Positions 1-5,905 of a stretch of DNA of 6,062 nucleotides are shown one piece after another. The stretch covers positions 1 to 6,062 of the forward strand of contig JAFANL010000092.1 in the NCBI GenBank assembly GCA_019232735.1, given 5' to 3'. Position numbers and translations under genes: made by a program. The stretch comes from Aquitalea sp. GTDB lineage: Bacteria; Pseudomonadota; Gammaproteobacteria; Burkholderiales; Chromobacteriaceae. A model generated the notes under the pieces. That model was not told the origin of the DNA, searched no databases, and was given only the letters and a program-made list of their open reading frames with translations. Position 1 is the stretch's first letter. The number at the start of each line of letters is the position of its first letter.

Positions 1-1
1 G

Positions 2-664
2 GTTCGCAGCGCGCTAAGCGAACCGGATGGCCTGTTGGCTGCCGGGGGGGATCTATCCCCGGCGCGCTTGCTGCTGGGGTACTCCCAAGGCATCTTTCCC
101 TGGTTTTCCGCTGAAGAACCCATACTGTGGTGGTCGCCATCACAGCGCATGGTGTTGTTTCCGCCACAGCTGCGGGTAACCCGTTCACTCGAAAAGACCT
201 TACGCAACCGGCGTTACCGGGTCACGCTGGACACGGCTTTCCGTGAGGTGATGCAAGCCTGCGCCGCACCGCGTGACGGAACGCCGGGGACCTGGATCAT
301 CCCGCCCATGGTAGAGGCATATTGTCGCCTGCATGAACTGGGAATGGCCCATTCCTTCGAGGTCTGGATGGATGGTGAGCTGGTGGGCGGCTTGTATGGT
401 GTTGGTCTGGGCCGGATGTTTTATGGCGAATCCATGTTTTCACATCGCACCGATGCCTCCAAGATCGCCTTCGTGCACATGGCACGCCATCTGGCGCTGC
501 ATGGGGTGGAGATGATTGATTGCCAGATGTATACCTCGCATCTGGCGTCGCTGGGTGCGCAGCTGATTCCAAGAGCGCAATTTCTTGCTACGCTGAAGAA
601 GAACACGCTTGAACCCCAAGCGGACAGCATGTGGACCTATCATTTCGACAATGAGCCATCGTGA
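2..664 (+). CDS. aat: Leucyl/phenylalanyl-tRNA--protein transferase (Aat), 5' end outside window
   Basis: Aat transfers Leu or Phe from charged tRNA to the N-terminal Lys or Arg of proteins, creating a bacterial N-degron read by ClpS/ClpAP in the cytoplasm. The reading frame is open from the first bases of the window (V-R-S-A-L-S-E-P-D-G-L-L), and this matches the conserved region just before the family hallmark AAGGDLSPARL. The TTG at 35 is therefore internal, and the true start lies upstream. About 220 residues are visible; the E. coli protein has 234, so roughly the first 15 are missing. Family motifs seen in order are GGDLS, GIFPWFS, ILWWSP, RMVLFP, GTWI, FYGESMFS and the DCQ segment near the C-terminus. 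The stop is TGA at 662-664, inside the start of bpt. Family assignment is secure from these motifs; activity is inferred. Confidence 0.95.
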   Translation, partial: VRSALSEPDGLLAAGGDLSPARLLLGYSQGIFPWFSAEEPILWWSPSQRMVLFPPQLRVTRSLEKTLRNRRYRVTLDTAFREVMQACAAPRDGTPGTWIIPPMVEAYCRLHELGMAHSFEVWMDGELVGGLYGVGLGRMFYGESMFSHRTDASKIAFVHMARHLALHGVEMIDCQMYTSHLASLGAQLIPRAQFLATLKKNTLEPQADSMWTYHFDNEPS

Positions 665-1382
665 TGCCGGACAGGCGGTTGCCATCCACTTTTATGCCAC
701 CGCCCCCTATGCCTGCAGTTATCTGGACGATCGCCAGGCGCGATCGCAGGTCGCCATTCCTGCCGAAGCCATCGATGCGACGGTTTACAGCCAACTGGTC
801 AAGCTGGGCTTTCGCCGTAGCGGTCTGTATACCTATCGTCCTTACTGCGATAGCTGCCAGGCCTGCGTGCCGGTGCGCTTGCCGGTAGCGGCCTTCCAGC
901 CTAACCGTAGCCAGCGTCGCAGCTGGAAACGCTTGCAGGAAATGGAAATGCAGCTGCTGCCGCTAGAGTTCCGGCAGGATCATTACCAGCTGTATCACCG
1001 CTATCAGCAGTCCCGCCACGCCGGTGGCGGCATGGCGGATGACAATGTGCAGCAGTATTCGGAGTTCATTCTCAAAAGCGGTGTGGACAGCCTGCTGGCC
1101 GAGTTCCGGCTGCATGGCGAGCTGAAGATGGTCAGCCTGATTGACCGGCTGGCCGATGGCTTGTCAGCGGTGTACACCTTTTACGACCCGGATGAAGCGC
1201 AGGCCGGCTACGGTGTGTTCAATGTACTGTGGCAGGTGGAACTGGCCCGCGCATGGCAGCTGCCCTATCTGTATCTGGGCTACTGGATTGCGGACTGCCG
1301 CAAAATGACCTACAAGTCGCAATACCGCCCGCTGGAGTGTTTGCAGGACGGCCGCTGGGTGCCGATGCCTGCCGCCGCCTGA
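651..1382 (+). CDS. bpt: Aspartate/glutamate leucyltransferase (Bpt; arginyltransferase-family N-end rule enzyme)
   Basis: Bpt adds Leu from Leu-tRNA to proteins with N-terminal Asp or Glu, complementing Aat in the same N-degron pathway. The 243-residue product matches the bacterial ATE1-like family. The N-terminal domain has HFYATAPYACSYL (Cys22), RRSGLYTYRPYC and the cysteine cluster C66-x2-C69-x2-C72 followed by VPVR. The C-terminal transferase domain carries GYGVFNVLWQ and YLYLGYWI. I chose ATG 651 because the family N-terminus begins just before the FYATAPY motif; an in-frame TTG at 609 would add 14 residues lying inside aat. No good Shine-Dalgarno precedes 651, and the start overlaps the aat end by 14 bases, so translation is probably coupled. 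Older annotations call this family arginyltransferase (ate). Bacterial members of this length with an aat neighbour are usually the leucyl-transferring Bpt type, but substrate choice cannot be read from the sequence. Confidence 0.93.
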   Translation: MSHRDAGQAVAIHFYATAPYACSYLDDRQARSQVAIPAEAIDATVYSQLVKLGFRRSGLYTYRPYCDSCQACVPVRLPVAAFQPNRSQRRSWKRLQEMEMQLLPLEFRQDHYQLYHRYQQSRHAGGGMADDNVQQYSEFILKSGVDSLLAEFRLHGELKMVSLIDRLADGLSAVYTFYDPDEAQAGYGVFNVLWQVELARAWQLPYLYLGYWIADCRKMTYKSQYRPLECLQDGRWVPMPAAA

Positions 1383-1395
1383 TCGCGTGAAAGCA

Positions 1396-1423
1396 AAACA
1401 GGCTGAGCAGAGTCAGCCTGTTT
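1396..1423. terminator. Bidirectional intrinsic terminator between bpt and slyB
   Basis: AAACAGGCTGA (1396-1406) and its exact reverse complement TCAGCCTGTTT (1413-1423) form an 11-bp stem with the 6-base loop GCAGAG. A flanking GC/GC pair can extend it across a bulged A. The plus-strand transcript ends the stem in UUU. The minus-strand transcript ends it in UUUU followed by GCUUU. It lies 13 bases after the bpt stop and 14 bases beyond the slyB stop, where two convergent transcripts need stopping. The U-tracts are short, so efficiency is uncertain. Confidence 0.82.
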
Positions 1424-1437
1424 GCGCGGGAGCGTGA

Positions 1438-1905
1438 TCAGAAGGGGACCACGCGGTCGTTGCCGCCGCCAGTCAGCAGGCGTACACGCTGGCCGACATT
1501 CAGCGGGATGTCGGCATCCTGCACGATGGATACCATCCGGCCACTGTCATCCAGTTTGACGGTGACTTCCAGGGCATTCTTGCTACCGATGGTGCGTTGG
1601 GCTGCATTGGCACCGAAGCCACCAGCCAGCGCGCCGACGATTCCACCCGCGATGGCACCCTTGCCGCCACCGATATTGCTGCCCGCCAGACCGCCCAGAG
1701 CGGCGCCACCCAGGGTCAGCAACTCATTGTTCTGGCCTTCCATCTTGACGTTGTTCACCGATATTACCGTGCCCAGCTGCACGGTCTGCGCATGGCGCAT
1801 CTGGCCTTGCGAGTAAACCGTTGCCGAATCCGAAGTGGCGCAGCCAGCCAGCAGGCCCAGCGAAACGCTGCCGAGCAGTACGAGACGAGTCATCTTGTTG
1901 AACAT
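1438..1905 (-). CDS. slyB: SlyB/PcP-family outer-membrane lipoprotein with glycine-zipper domain
   Basis: This is a 155-residue lipoprotein, the same length as I recall for E. coli SlyB. The N-terminus has a short basic segment, a hydrophobic stretch and the lipobox L19-A20-G21-C22, so Cys22 should be lipidated. The residue after Cys is Ala, not Asp, which fits sorting to the outer membrane. Residues about 28-56 (VYSQGQMRHAQTV, LGTVISV) resemble the SlyB N-terminal region. Residues 66-99 are a glycine-zipper segment of repeated GG/GxxxG spacing. The C-terminal part (EVTVKLDDSGRMVSIVQ, GQRVRLL) is the conserved beta-rich tail. SlyB-type proteins support outer-membrane integrity; E. coli slyB belongs to the PhoP/PhoQ regulon, and I see no evidence for that control here. 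The gene lies 19 bases behind pyrD and is probably co-transcribed with it. Met5 is a possible alternative start, but the Shine-Dalgarno spacing favours 1905. Confidence 0.85.
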   Translation of the reverse strand: MFNKMTRLVLLGSVSLGLLAGCATSDSATVYSQGQMRHAQTVQLGTVISVNNVKMEGQNNELLTLGGAALGGLAGSNIGGGKGAIAGGIVGALAGGFGANAAQRTIGSKNALEVTVKLDDSGRMVSIVQDADIPLNVGQRVRLLTGGGNDRVVPF

Positions 1906-1907
1906 AT

Positions 1908-1921
1908 ATCCTCCCGAGGAT
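1908..1921 (-). promoter_or_regulatory. Ribosome binding site of slyB inside a small inverted repeat
   Basis: On the minus strand the leader reads ATCCTCGGGAGGAT, then ATATG with the start codon. The GGGAGG Shine-Dalgarno is 4 bases before ATG. ATCCT and AGGAT are exact complements around a CGGG loop, so the mRNA could fold part of the ribosome binding site into a 5-bp hairpin. The inverted repeat is directly visible; any regulatory effect is inference. Confidence 0.5.
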
Positions 1922-1924
1922 GAA

Positions 1925-2965
1925 TCAGTTGCGGGTTTGTTGTTGCAGATGGCGAGCGATGGCCTGGCTGCATTGTGCGATCAGCGGTGGCCCTTGATAG
2001 ATCAGTCCGCTGTATAGCTGTACCAGCGTGGCGCCCGCTTGCAGTTTTTCCACGGCGTCTTCGCCGCTGAGAATACCGCCTACCCCGATGATAGGCAGGC
2101 TGCCATCCAGTTCACGTGCCAGTTTGCGGATCAGTGCCGTGGAGCGCTCGCGTACCGGGGCACCGGACAGGCCACCCGCTTCATCCTGCAAGGGGTGGCC
2201 GGCAATTTCCACCCGCGACAGCGTGGTATTGGTGGCAATCACGCCATCAATCTTGTTGACGGTCAGTAGGCGGGCGATGTCGGCAATCTGCTCGTCGTCC
2301 AGATCCGGGGCAATCTTCACCGCCAGCGGCACGTAGCGGCCATGCTGGTCGGCCAGTTGCTGCTGACGGGTCTTCAGCGCGGACAGCAGGCGGGAAAGCT
2401 CGTCCCCTTGTTGCAGCTGGCGCAGGTTCTTGGTATTGGGCGAAGAAATATTGACGGTGACATAGCTGGCATAGGCGTACACCTTGTCCAGGCAGATCAG
2501 GTAGTCGTCCACCGCATTTTCGATGGGGGTGACGGCGTTCTTGCCGATATTGATGCCCAGCACGCCTTTGAAACGGCAGTTGCGCACATTGTCCAGCAGG
2601 GCATCCACCCCATGGTTGTTAAAACCCATGCGATTGATGATGCCTTGATGCTCGGGTACCCGGAACAGGCGCGGCTTGGGGTTGCCATCCTGGGGACGTG
2701 GCGTGATGGTGCCGATTTCCAGAAAGCCGAAACCCAGCGCCGCCAGCGCATCGATATGATCGCCGTTCTTGTCCAGGCCGGCTGCCAGGCCTACGGCATT
2801 GGGAAAGGTCAGGCCCATGGCCTTGACGGGGGCGCGGGTAACCGACGGCGTGGCCAGGCCCAGCAGATGCAACTGATGAGCCTTGTCCAGCATCTGCAGG
2901 GTGTGTTCGTGAGCGGATTCTGCGTCAAACTTGAACAGCAGAGGGCGCAGAAGCGGGTAGAGCAT
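1925..2965 (-). CDS. pyrD: Dihydroorotate dehydrogenase (quinone), class 2
   Basis: PyrD oxidises dihydroorotate to orotate in de novo pyrimidine synthesis. It passes electrons through FMN to the quinone pool at the inner face of the cytoplasmic membrane. The 346-residue product compares with 336 in E. coli. The N-terminal hydrophobic/amphipathic region (MLYPLLRPLLFKFD) is the class 2 membrane-docking extension. FMN and substrate motifs follow in order: AVGLAAGLDKNG (57-68), the GTITPRPQ region, INRMGFNN (110-117), NIGKN (139-143), NISSPNT with the catalytic-base serine at residue 175 as in E. coli, LAVKIAPD, IATNTT, IIGVGGI and LYSGLIY. ATG 2965 was chosen because it has GGAG seven bases upstream and gives the family N-terminus. 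A longer frame to 3139 adds 58 non-homologous residues running into the next gene. Nothing odd is seen in the catalytic residues. Confidence 0.96.
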   Translation of the reverse strand: MLYPLLRPLLFKFDAESAHEHTLQMLDKAHQLHLLGLATPSVTRAPVKAMGLTFPNAVGLAAGLDKNGDHIDALAALGFGFLEIGTITPRPQDGNPKPRLFRVPEHQGIINRMGFNNHGVDALLDNVRNCRFKGVLGINIGKNAVTPIENAVDDYLICLDKVYAYASYVTVNISSPNTKNLRQLQQGDELSRLLSALKTRQQQLADQHGRYVPLAVKIAPDLDDEQIADIARLLTVNKIDGVIATNTTLSRVEIAGHPLQDEAGGLSGAPVRERSTALIRKLARELDGSLPIIGVGGILSGEDAVEKLQAGATLVQLYSGLIYQGPPLIAQCSQAIARHLQQQTRN

Positions 2966-2984
2966 GAGCGTCTCCGGAATGAAA

Positions 2985-3058
2985 TTGCCCGCTAGTATAA
3001 CCGGGCAAGTGACCTTGGCCGAAGCGCGCTGGCCAAATCGGCAGTGATCTGGCCGCGC
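2985..3058 (-). promoter_or_regulatory. Putative pyrD promoter with overlapping inverted repeats
   Basis: On the minus strand TATACT (2999-2994) is one base from the -10 consensus, and a start near 2987 would give a leader of about 22 bases. The -35 match is poor (TCGGCC at 17-base spacing). The -10 lies in the 10-base loop of a 7-bp inverted repeat, TTGCCCG/CGGGCAA (2985-2991 and 3002-3008). A second repeat with the same loop length, TTGGCC/GGCCAA (3015-3020 and 3031-3036), covers the -35 region. A third, GC-rich pairing joins 3025-3035 to 3050-3059 and shares an arm with the second. In minus-strand RNA the first hairpin is followed by UUUCAUU, so it could instead terminate the upstream genes. 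Promoter versus terminator is not decidable from sequence; both may be true. Confidence 0.4.
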
Positions 3059-3068
3059 GAGAGGGGGC

Positions 3069-3659
3069 TCAGAGAATCTGGCACACCTCGTCGAAGCTGA
3101 AACGTGGCGACCGGGCATGCAGTCTTGCCGCTTCGCCATAGCCCAGATTGATCAGGAAATTGGACTTGAAGCGGCCATCGGCAAAGAATTCTGCATCCAG
3201 ACCAGTATTGTCAAACCCGGACATCGGGCCGCAATCCAGCCCCAGCGAGCGGGCGGCCATGATCAGGTAGGCTGCTTGCAGCGTGCTATTGCGAAATGCG
3301 GTGGATTCAATCGCGGCGTCATTGCCTTCGAACCAGCTCTTGGCATCGGCGTGCGGGTATAGCCGGGGCAGATGTTGGTAAAACTGCATGTCCTGCGCCA
3401 CGATGACGCAGACCGGGGCTGCCATGGTCTTGTCCACATTGCCTTCCATCAGGAAGGGACGCAGTCTTTCCTTGGCGGCGGCTGTTTTCAGGAAGGTCAG
3501 CCGTGCCGGTGAGCAGTTGGCGCTGGTGGGACCGAGTTTCAGCAGATCAAACAGCTGATGCAGGATATCGTCACTGACCGGGCGTTGCTGCCAGTGGCTG
3601 TGGCTGCGGGCGTTATGAAACAGCTGTTCCAGCGCAGTGGCGGATAGCGGTGTGGTCAT
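3069..3659 (-). CDS. RutE/HadB-family nitroreductase-fold flavoprotein (putative malonic semialdehyde reductase)
   Basis: This 196-residue, FMN-dependent nitroreductase-fold oxidoreductase is probably cytoplasmic and uses NAD(P)H. Length and motif order match E. coli RutE (196 aa): ARSHSHW near residue 20, PVSD (27-30), KLGPTSANCSPAR (41-53) for FMN contact, KERLRP, FRNSTLQAAYLI, LGLDCGPMSGFD and the C-terminal NLGYG. RutE reduces malonic semialdehyde to 3-hydroxypropionate during uracil breakdown. None of the other rut genes is in this window, so the physiological substrate here is unassigned and I leave the symbol blank. The family name is secure, the reaction is not. Start 3659 has the best Shine-Dalgarno in the window, AGGAGG five bases before ATG. 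It follows motD by 34 bases and is likely the last gene of that unit, with a 103-base repeat-rich gap before pyrD. Confidence 0.88.
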   Translation of the reverse strand: MTTPLSATALEQLFHNARSHSHWQQRPVSDDILHQLFDLLKLGPTSANCSPARLTFLKTAAAKERLRPFLMEGNVDKTMAAPVCVIVAQDMQFYQHLPRLYPHADAKSWFEGNDAAIESTAFRNSTLQAAYLIMAARSLGLDCGPMSGFDNTGLDAEFFADGRFKSNFLINLGYGEAARLHARSPRFSFDEVCQIL

Positions 3660-3694
3660 GTACTCCTCCTGTTTTGTGTTGTACTGGGGTAGGG

Positions 3695-4540
3695 CTATTT
3701 CCCGGCCGGAATCTTTGCCGGGGCGGGCGCTGGAACAGGGACAGGAGCCGGCGCGGTAGATGGCTGCGATGGCAATACTTCGGCTTCGTTCTGCTCTTCT
3801 GCCAATACGGTAATGGACACGCGGCGGTTGGTGGCGCGGCCATCCTGGGTGCCGTTATCGGCGACCGGCAGGTTCTCGCCACGGCCTACGGCCACCAGCC
3901 GGTCGGCCTTGATGCCGTTTTCCTGGAACAGCCGGACCACGCTGCCAGCGCGGGCGGCGGACAGTTCCCAGTTGGACGGGTAAATGGATGTCTTGATGGG
4001 AACGTTGTCGGTAAAGCCTTCCACCCGGATGGGGTTGTCCACCTTGGACAGCAGGGCAGCCATGCTGGCCATGATCTGGCGCGACTGGTCGTTGGGGGCA
4101 GCCTGGCCGACCGGGAAGAGGGCGGTGTCCCGGATGTCCACGGTGATGCCCTTGGGGCTCTGGGTGATGTTCACCTGGCCTCCCTTGACCAGTGGGTCCA
4201 TCACCTTGGCCATGTCGGTAGCCAGTGATCCCAGCTTGTTGGTCGGTTCAACATGATGGTCTCCCTTGACCGCCTTGGCGACAGGCTTGGTATGGGGTAC
4301 CTGGATCATGGTGTTGGCCCCGCCGGTGGGGGGCGTGGTCTGGATGCTGACGGCAGAGCCACTGCGAAAGGCATCCACGATGGCAGAGGACAGCACGCGG
4401 TATTTGCCTTCATTGACCGAGGAGATGGCGTACATCACCACGAAAAAGGCAAACAGCAGGGTGATGAAGTCGGCGTAGGAAACCAGCCAGCGTTCGTGGT
4501 TTTCGTGCTCTTCTTCCTGCATGCGTCGTCTGCGTGCCAT
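3695..4540 (-). CDS. motD: Flagellar motor stator B-type subunit, MotD-like (MotB family)
   Basis: MotB/MotD proteins pair with MotA/MotC to form the ion-driven stator and anchor it to peptidoglycan. The 281-residue product has a basic cytoplasmic N-terminus (MARRRRM) and an HENHERW segment typical of MotD. One transmembrane helix (about 18-40) carries the proton-binding Asp24 in SYADF. A plug/linker region follows, then an OmpA-like peptidoglycan-binding domain (about 130-247) with VEGFTDNVPI, NWELSAARA, VGRGE and GRATNRRVSI. The tail (257-281) is a Pro/Ala-rich low-complexity run. I chose ATG 4540 because it gives the family N-terminus and has GGAG five bases upstream; an open frame to 4696 overlaps sppA and is not homologous. 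The oddity is context: no motA/motC or chemotaxis gene is next to it, and it lies 25 bases behind sppA. The MotD rather than MotB assignment rests on the N-terminal segment and is likely but not certain. Confidence 0.88.
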   Translation of the reverse strand: MARRRRMQEEEHENHERWLVSYADFITLLFAFFVVMYAISSVNEGKYRVLSSAIVDAFRSGSAVSIQTTPPTGGANTMIQVPHTKPVAKAVKGDHHVEPTNKLGSLATDMAKVMDPLVKGGQVNITQSPKGITVDIRDTALFPVGQAAPNDQSRQIMASMAALLSKVDNPIRVEGFTDNVPIKTSIYPSNWELSAARAGSVVRLFQENGIKADRLVAVGRGENLPVADNGTQDGRATNRRVSITVLAEEQNEAEVLPSQPSTAPAPVPVPAPAPAKIPAGK

Positions 4541-4557
4541 GTTTGCTCCGCCAGAAT

Positions 4558-4591
4558 GCCTGTTGTCAGAACAGGTGGGTGTTGAACAGGC
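4558..4591 (-). other. Alternative hairpins across the sppA stop and motD leader
   Basis: CCTGTT (4559-4564) can pair with AACAGG at 4570-4575 through a 5-base loop. Extended as GCCTGTT (4558-4564), it can also pair with AACAGGC at 4585-4591. The sppA stop codon (4566-4568) lies in the loop of the shorter form. No U-tract follows on the minus strand, so this is not an intrinsic terminator. It may affect translation coupling or mRNA stability between sppA and motD, or be chance. Confidence 0.3.
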
Positions 4592-5504
4592 TGCGTACGC
4601 CACCAGCGAATTCCACGCCGATCTTGCGCGCCACACGGCTGGACAGGTCATCCTGCTGGGTGTAGTCCACCGTCTTTTCCGCCTTGATGATGTCACGGGC
4701 TACCGAGCGGGTATTGCCCAGTCCGTCGGCCAGACCCAGCGGAATGCCTTTTTCGCCTATCCACACCATGCCGGAGAACAGCTGCGGATCATCCTTCAGG
4801 CGACTGCCACGGCCATCCTTCACCGCCTTGATGAACTGCTGATGGATGTCATCCAGCATTTGCTGGCGGATGGCTTCCTGCTTGGGATTGCTTGGCGAGA
4901 AAGGGTCGCCCATGGCCTTGTTTTCCCCTGCCGTTTTCAGGCGGCGCTCCACACCCAGCTTGTCCATCAGGCCGGTAAAGCCAAAACCGTCGGACAGCAC
5001 GCCGATGGAGCCGATGATGCTGGCCTTGTCGACAAAGATCTTGTCAGCTGCCGCTGCAATGTAATAACAGCCGGAGGCGCACACTTCCTGCACCGTCACG
5101 TAGACGGGGATGGCGGGATGCAGCTTCTTCTGGCGGCGGATTTCATCATAGGCCATGCCGGACAGGACCGGGCTGCCACCGGGGCTGTTGGCTTCGATGA
5201 TGATGCCGCGCGTGCCACGGTCAGAATAAGCATCTTCCAGTGCGTCGCTGAGTTTCTCGGCAGTATTGTTTTCGCTGTCGATGACACCATCCAGGCTGAT
5301 GACGGCGCTATGGCCGCCTCCGGTCAGGGTGTCGGCGGATTTGTCTTCATTGCGCAGCAGGATGGCCGCCAGGGCTGCGGCGAGAATGCCCAGCCACACC
5401 AGGCGAAAGAAGATTTTCCAGCGGCGGCTGCGGCGTTGTTCCACCAGGGCGGCCATGGCCAGCTTTTCCAGCAGCTGGCGTTCCCAGTTCGGTGTGTCAT
5501 TCAT
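4566..5504 (-). CDS. sppA: Membrane-anchored S49-family serine peptidase (short-form SppA)
   Basis: This is a 312-residue peptidase of the short (about 36 kDa) SppA type, which degrades cleaved signal peptides and other membrane-associated peptides on the outer face of the cytoplasmic membrane. A cytoplasmic N-terminus with a basic patch (RRSRRWK) precedes one transmembrane segment (about 31-50), which acts as an uncleaved anchor. The ClpP-like fold follows: NSPGGS (106-111), then VCASGCYYIA with the nucleophile Ser144, DKASIIGSIGV (159-169), and Lys196 in GENKAMGD as general base. The 52-residue Ser-Lys spacing equals that of Bacillus subtilis SppA (S147/K199). The Shine-Dalgarno before 5504 is weak (CCGGGC), but the start gives the NDTPNWERQ N-terminus I expect for betaproteobacterial members. 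The gene lies 40 bases after the Rieske gene and 25 before motD. Confidence 0.93.
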   Translation of the reverse strand: MNDTPNWERQLLEKLAMAALVEQRRSRRWKIFFRLVWLGILAAALAAILLRNEDKSADTLTGGGHSAVISLDGVIDSENNTAEKLSDALEDAYSDRGTRGIIIEANSPGGSPVLSGMAYDEIRRQKKLHPAIPVYVTVQEVCASGCYYIAAAADKIFVDKASIIGSIGVLSDGFGFTGLMDKLGVERRLKTAGENKAMGDPFSPSNPKQEAIRQQMLDDIHQQFIKAVKDGRGSRLKDDPQLFSGMVWIGEKGIPLGLADGLGNTRSVARDIIKAEKTVDYTQQDDLSSRVARKIGVEFAGGVRSLFNTHLF

Positions 5505-5545
5505 TGGTATTGCCCGGTTTGCGAATGTCGGCAGTCTAGCAAAAA

Positions 5546-5905
5546 TCAGTCAGGCATGACATTCAGCCATACGTGGTTGTCGGCTTCGTAGAGCGGCAGG
5601 GCCTGCAGGCTTTGCCCGCGGCAAGGGCCGCCAACGCAACGGCCATTGGTCGGCAGGTAAAGTGCGCCGTGCATGCTGCACACCAGATACTGGCCGGACA
5701 GGTCGAAGACATTGCCGTCCTGCAAATCCAGTTCGATGGGAATGTGCTGGCAGGCATTGACATAGCCATAGACCCGTCCCTGATAGCGCAAGGCGATGGC
5801 GGCGCGTGGCTTGCCATCCGGGCCGGGTATCTCGAAGCGCACGGCACGGCCGCTATCGATCAGGGCGGTGCTGCTGCAGATCAGTCTAGCCGTGTCAGCA
5901 GCCAT
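5546..5905 (-). CDS. Small Rieske [2Fe-2S] domain protein
   Basis: This 119-residue soluble protein consists essentially of one Rieske domain. The cluster ligands are visible as C52-x-H54 and C76-x2-H79, with 21 residues between the two motifs. It has no signal peptide, transmembrane segment or fused oxygenase domain, so it is a stand-alone, ferredoxin-like electron carrier or sensor in the cytoplasm. Its redox partner is unknown; nothing in the window is an obvious Rieske oxygenase or reductase. The ATG at 5905 lies inside the end of the phosphatase gene (25-base overlap) with GGAG eight bases upstream, which suggests translational coupling. From memory, the order HAD phosphatase, Rieske, SppA is common in betaproteobacteria, so it is probably a stable neighbourhood and not a local accident. 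The fold assignment is firm; the function is not known. Confidence 0.9.
   Translation of the reverse strand: MAADTARLICSSTALIDSGRAVRFEIPGPDGKPRAAIALRYQGRVYGYVNACQHIPIELDLQDGNVFDLSGQYLVCSMHGALYLPTNGRCVGGPCRGQSLQALPLYEADNHVWLNVMPD

Noticed and set aside
662..666. TGATG stop-start overlap at the end of aat as the bpt start
   Set aside because: The ATG at 664 is not in the bpt frame; the ATG at 651 is.
2342..2995. 217-codon plus-strand open frame antisense to pyrD
   Set aside because: Shadow of pyrD; the translated product shows no recognisable motif and pyrD explains the region fully.
2966..3139. Upstream extension of pyrD by 58 codons
   Set aside because: It would cover the promoter region and the 3' end of the flavoprotein gene, lacks homology to class 2 PyrD, and ATG 2965 has a proper Shine-Dalgarno.
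3650..4228. 192-codon plus-strand open frame antisense to motD
   Set aside because: Glycine/aspartate-rich shadow of the motD coding strand with no family resemblance.
4541..4640. Possible flagellar (sigma-28 or sigma-54) promoter before motD
   Set aside because: Looked for TAAA-N15-GCCGATAA and GG-N10-GC patterns on the minus strand and found no acceptable match.
4541..4696. Upstream extension of motD by 52 codons
   Set aside because: It overlaps the end of sppA in another frame, adds non-homologous basic sequence, and ATG 4540 gives the expected N-terminus and ribosome binding site.
4521..5591. 356-codon plus-strand open frame antisense to sppA, longer than sppA itself
   Set aside because: It lies opposite a gene with intact catalytic motifs, its product has no recognisable family pattern, and it crosses three real genes. 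Long antisense frames are common in GC-rich DNA.
5532..5890. CAGTCTAGC repeated at 5532-5540 and 5882-5890, on both sides of the Rieske gene
   Set aside because: A single 9-base match, one copy inside the phosphatase coding end, with no inverted ends or other sign of insertion; most likely chance.
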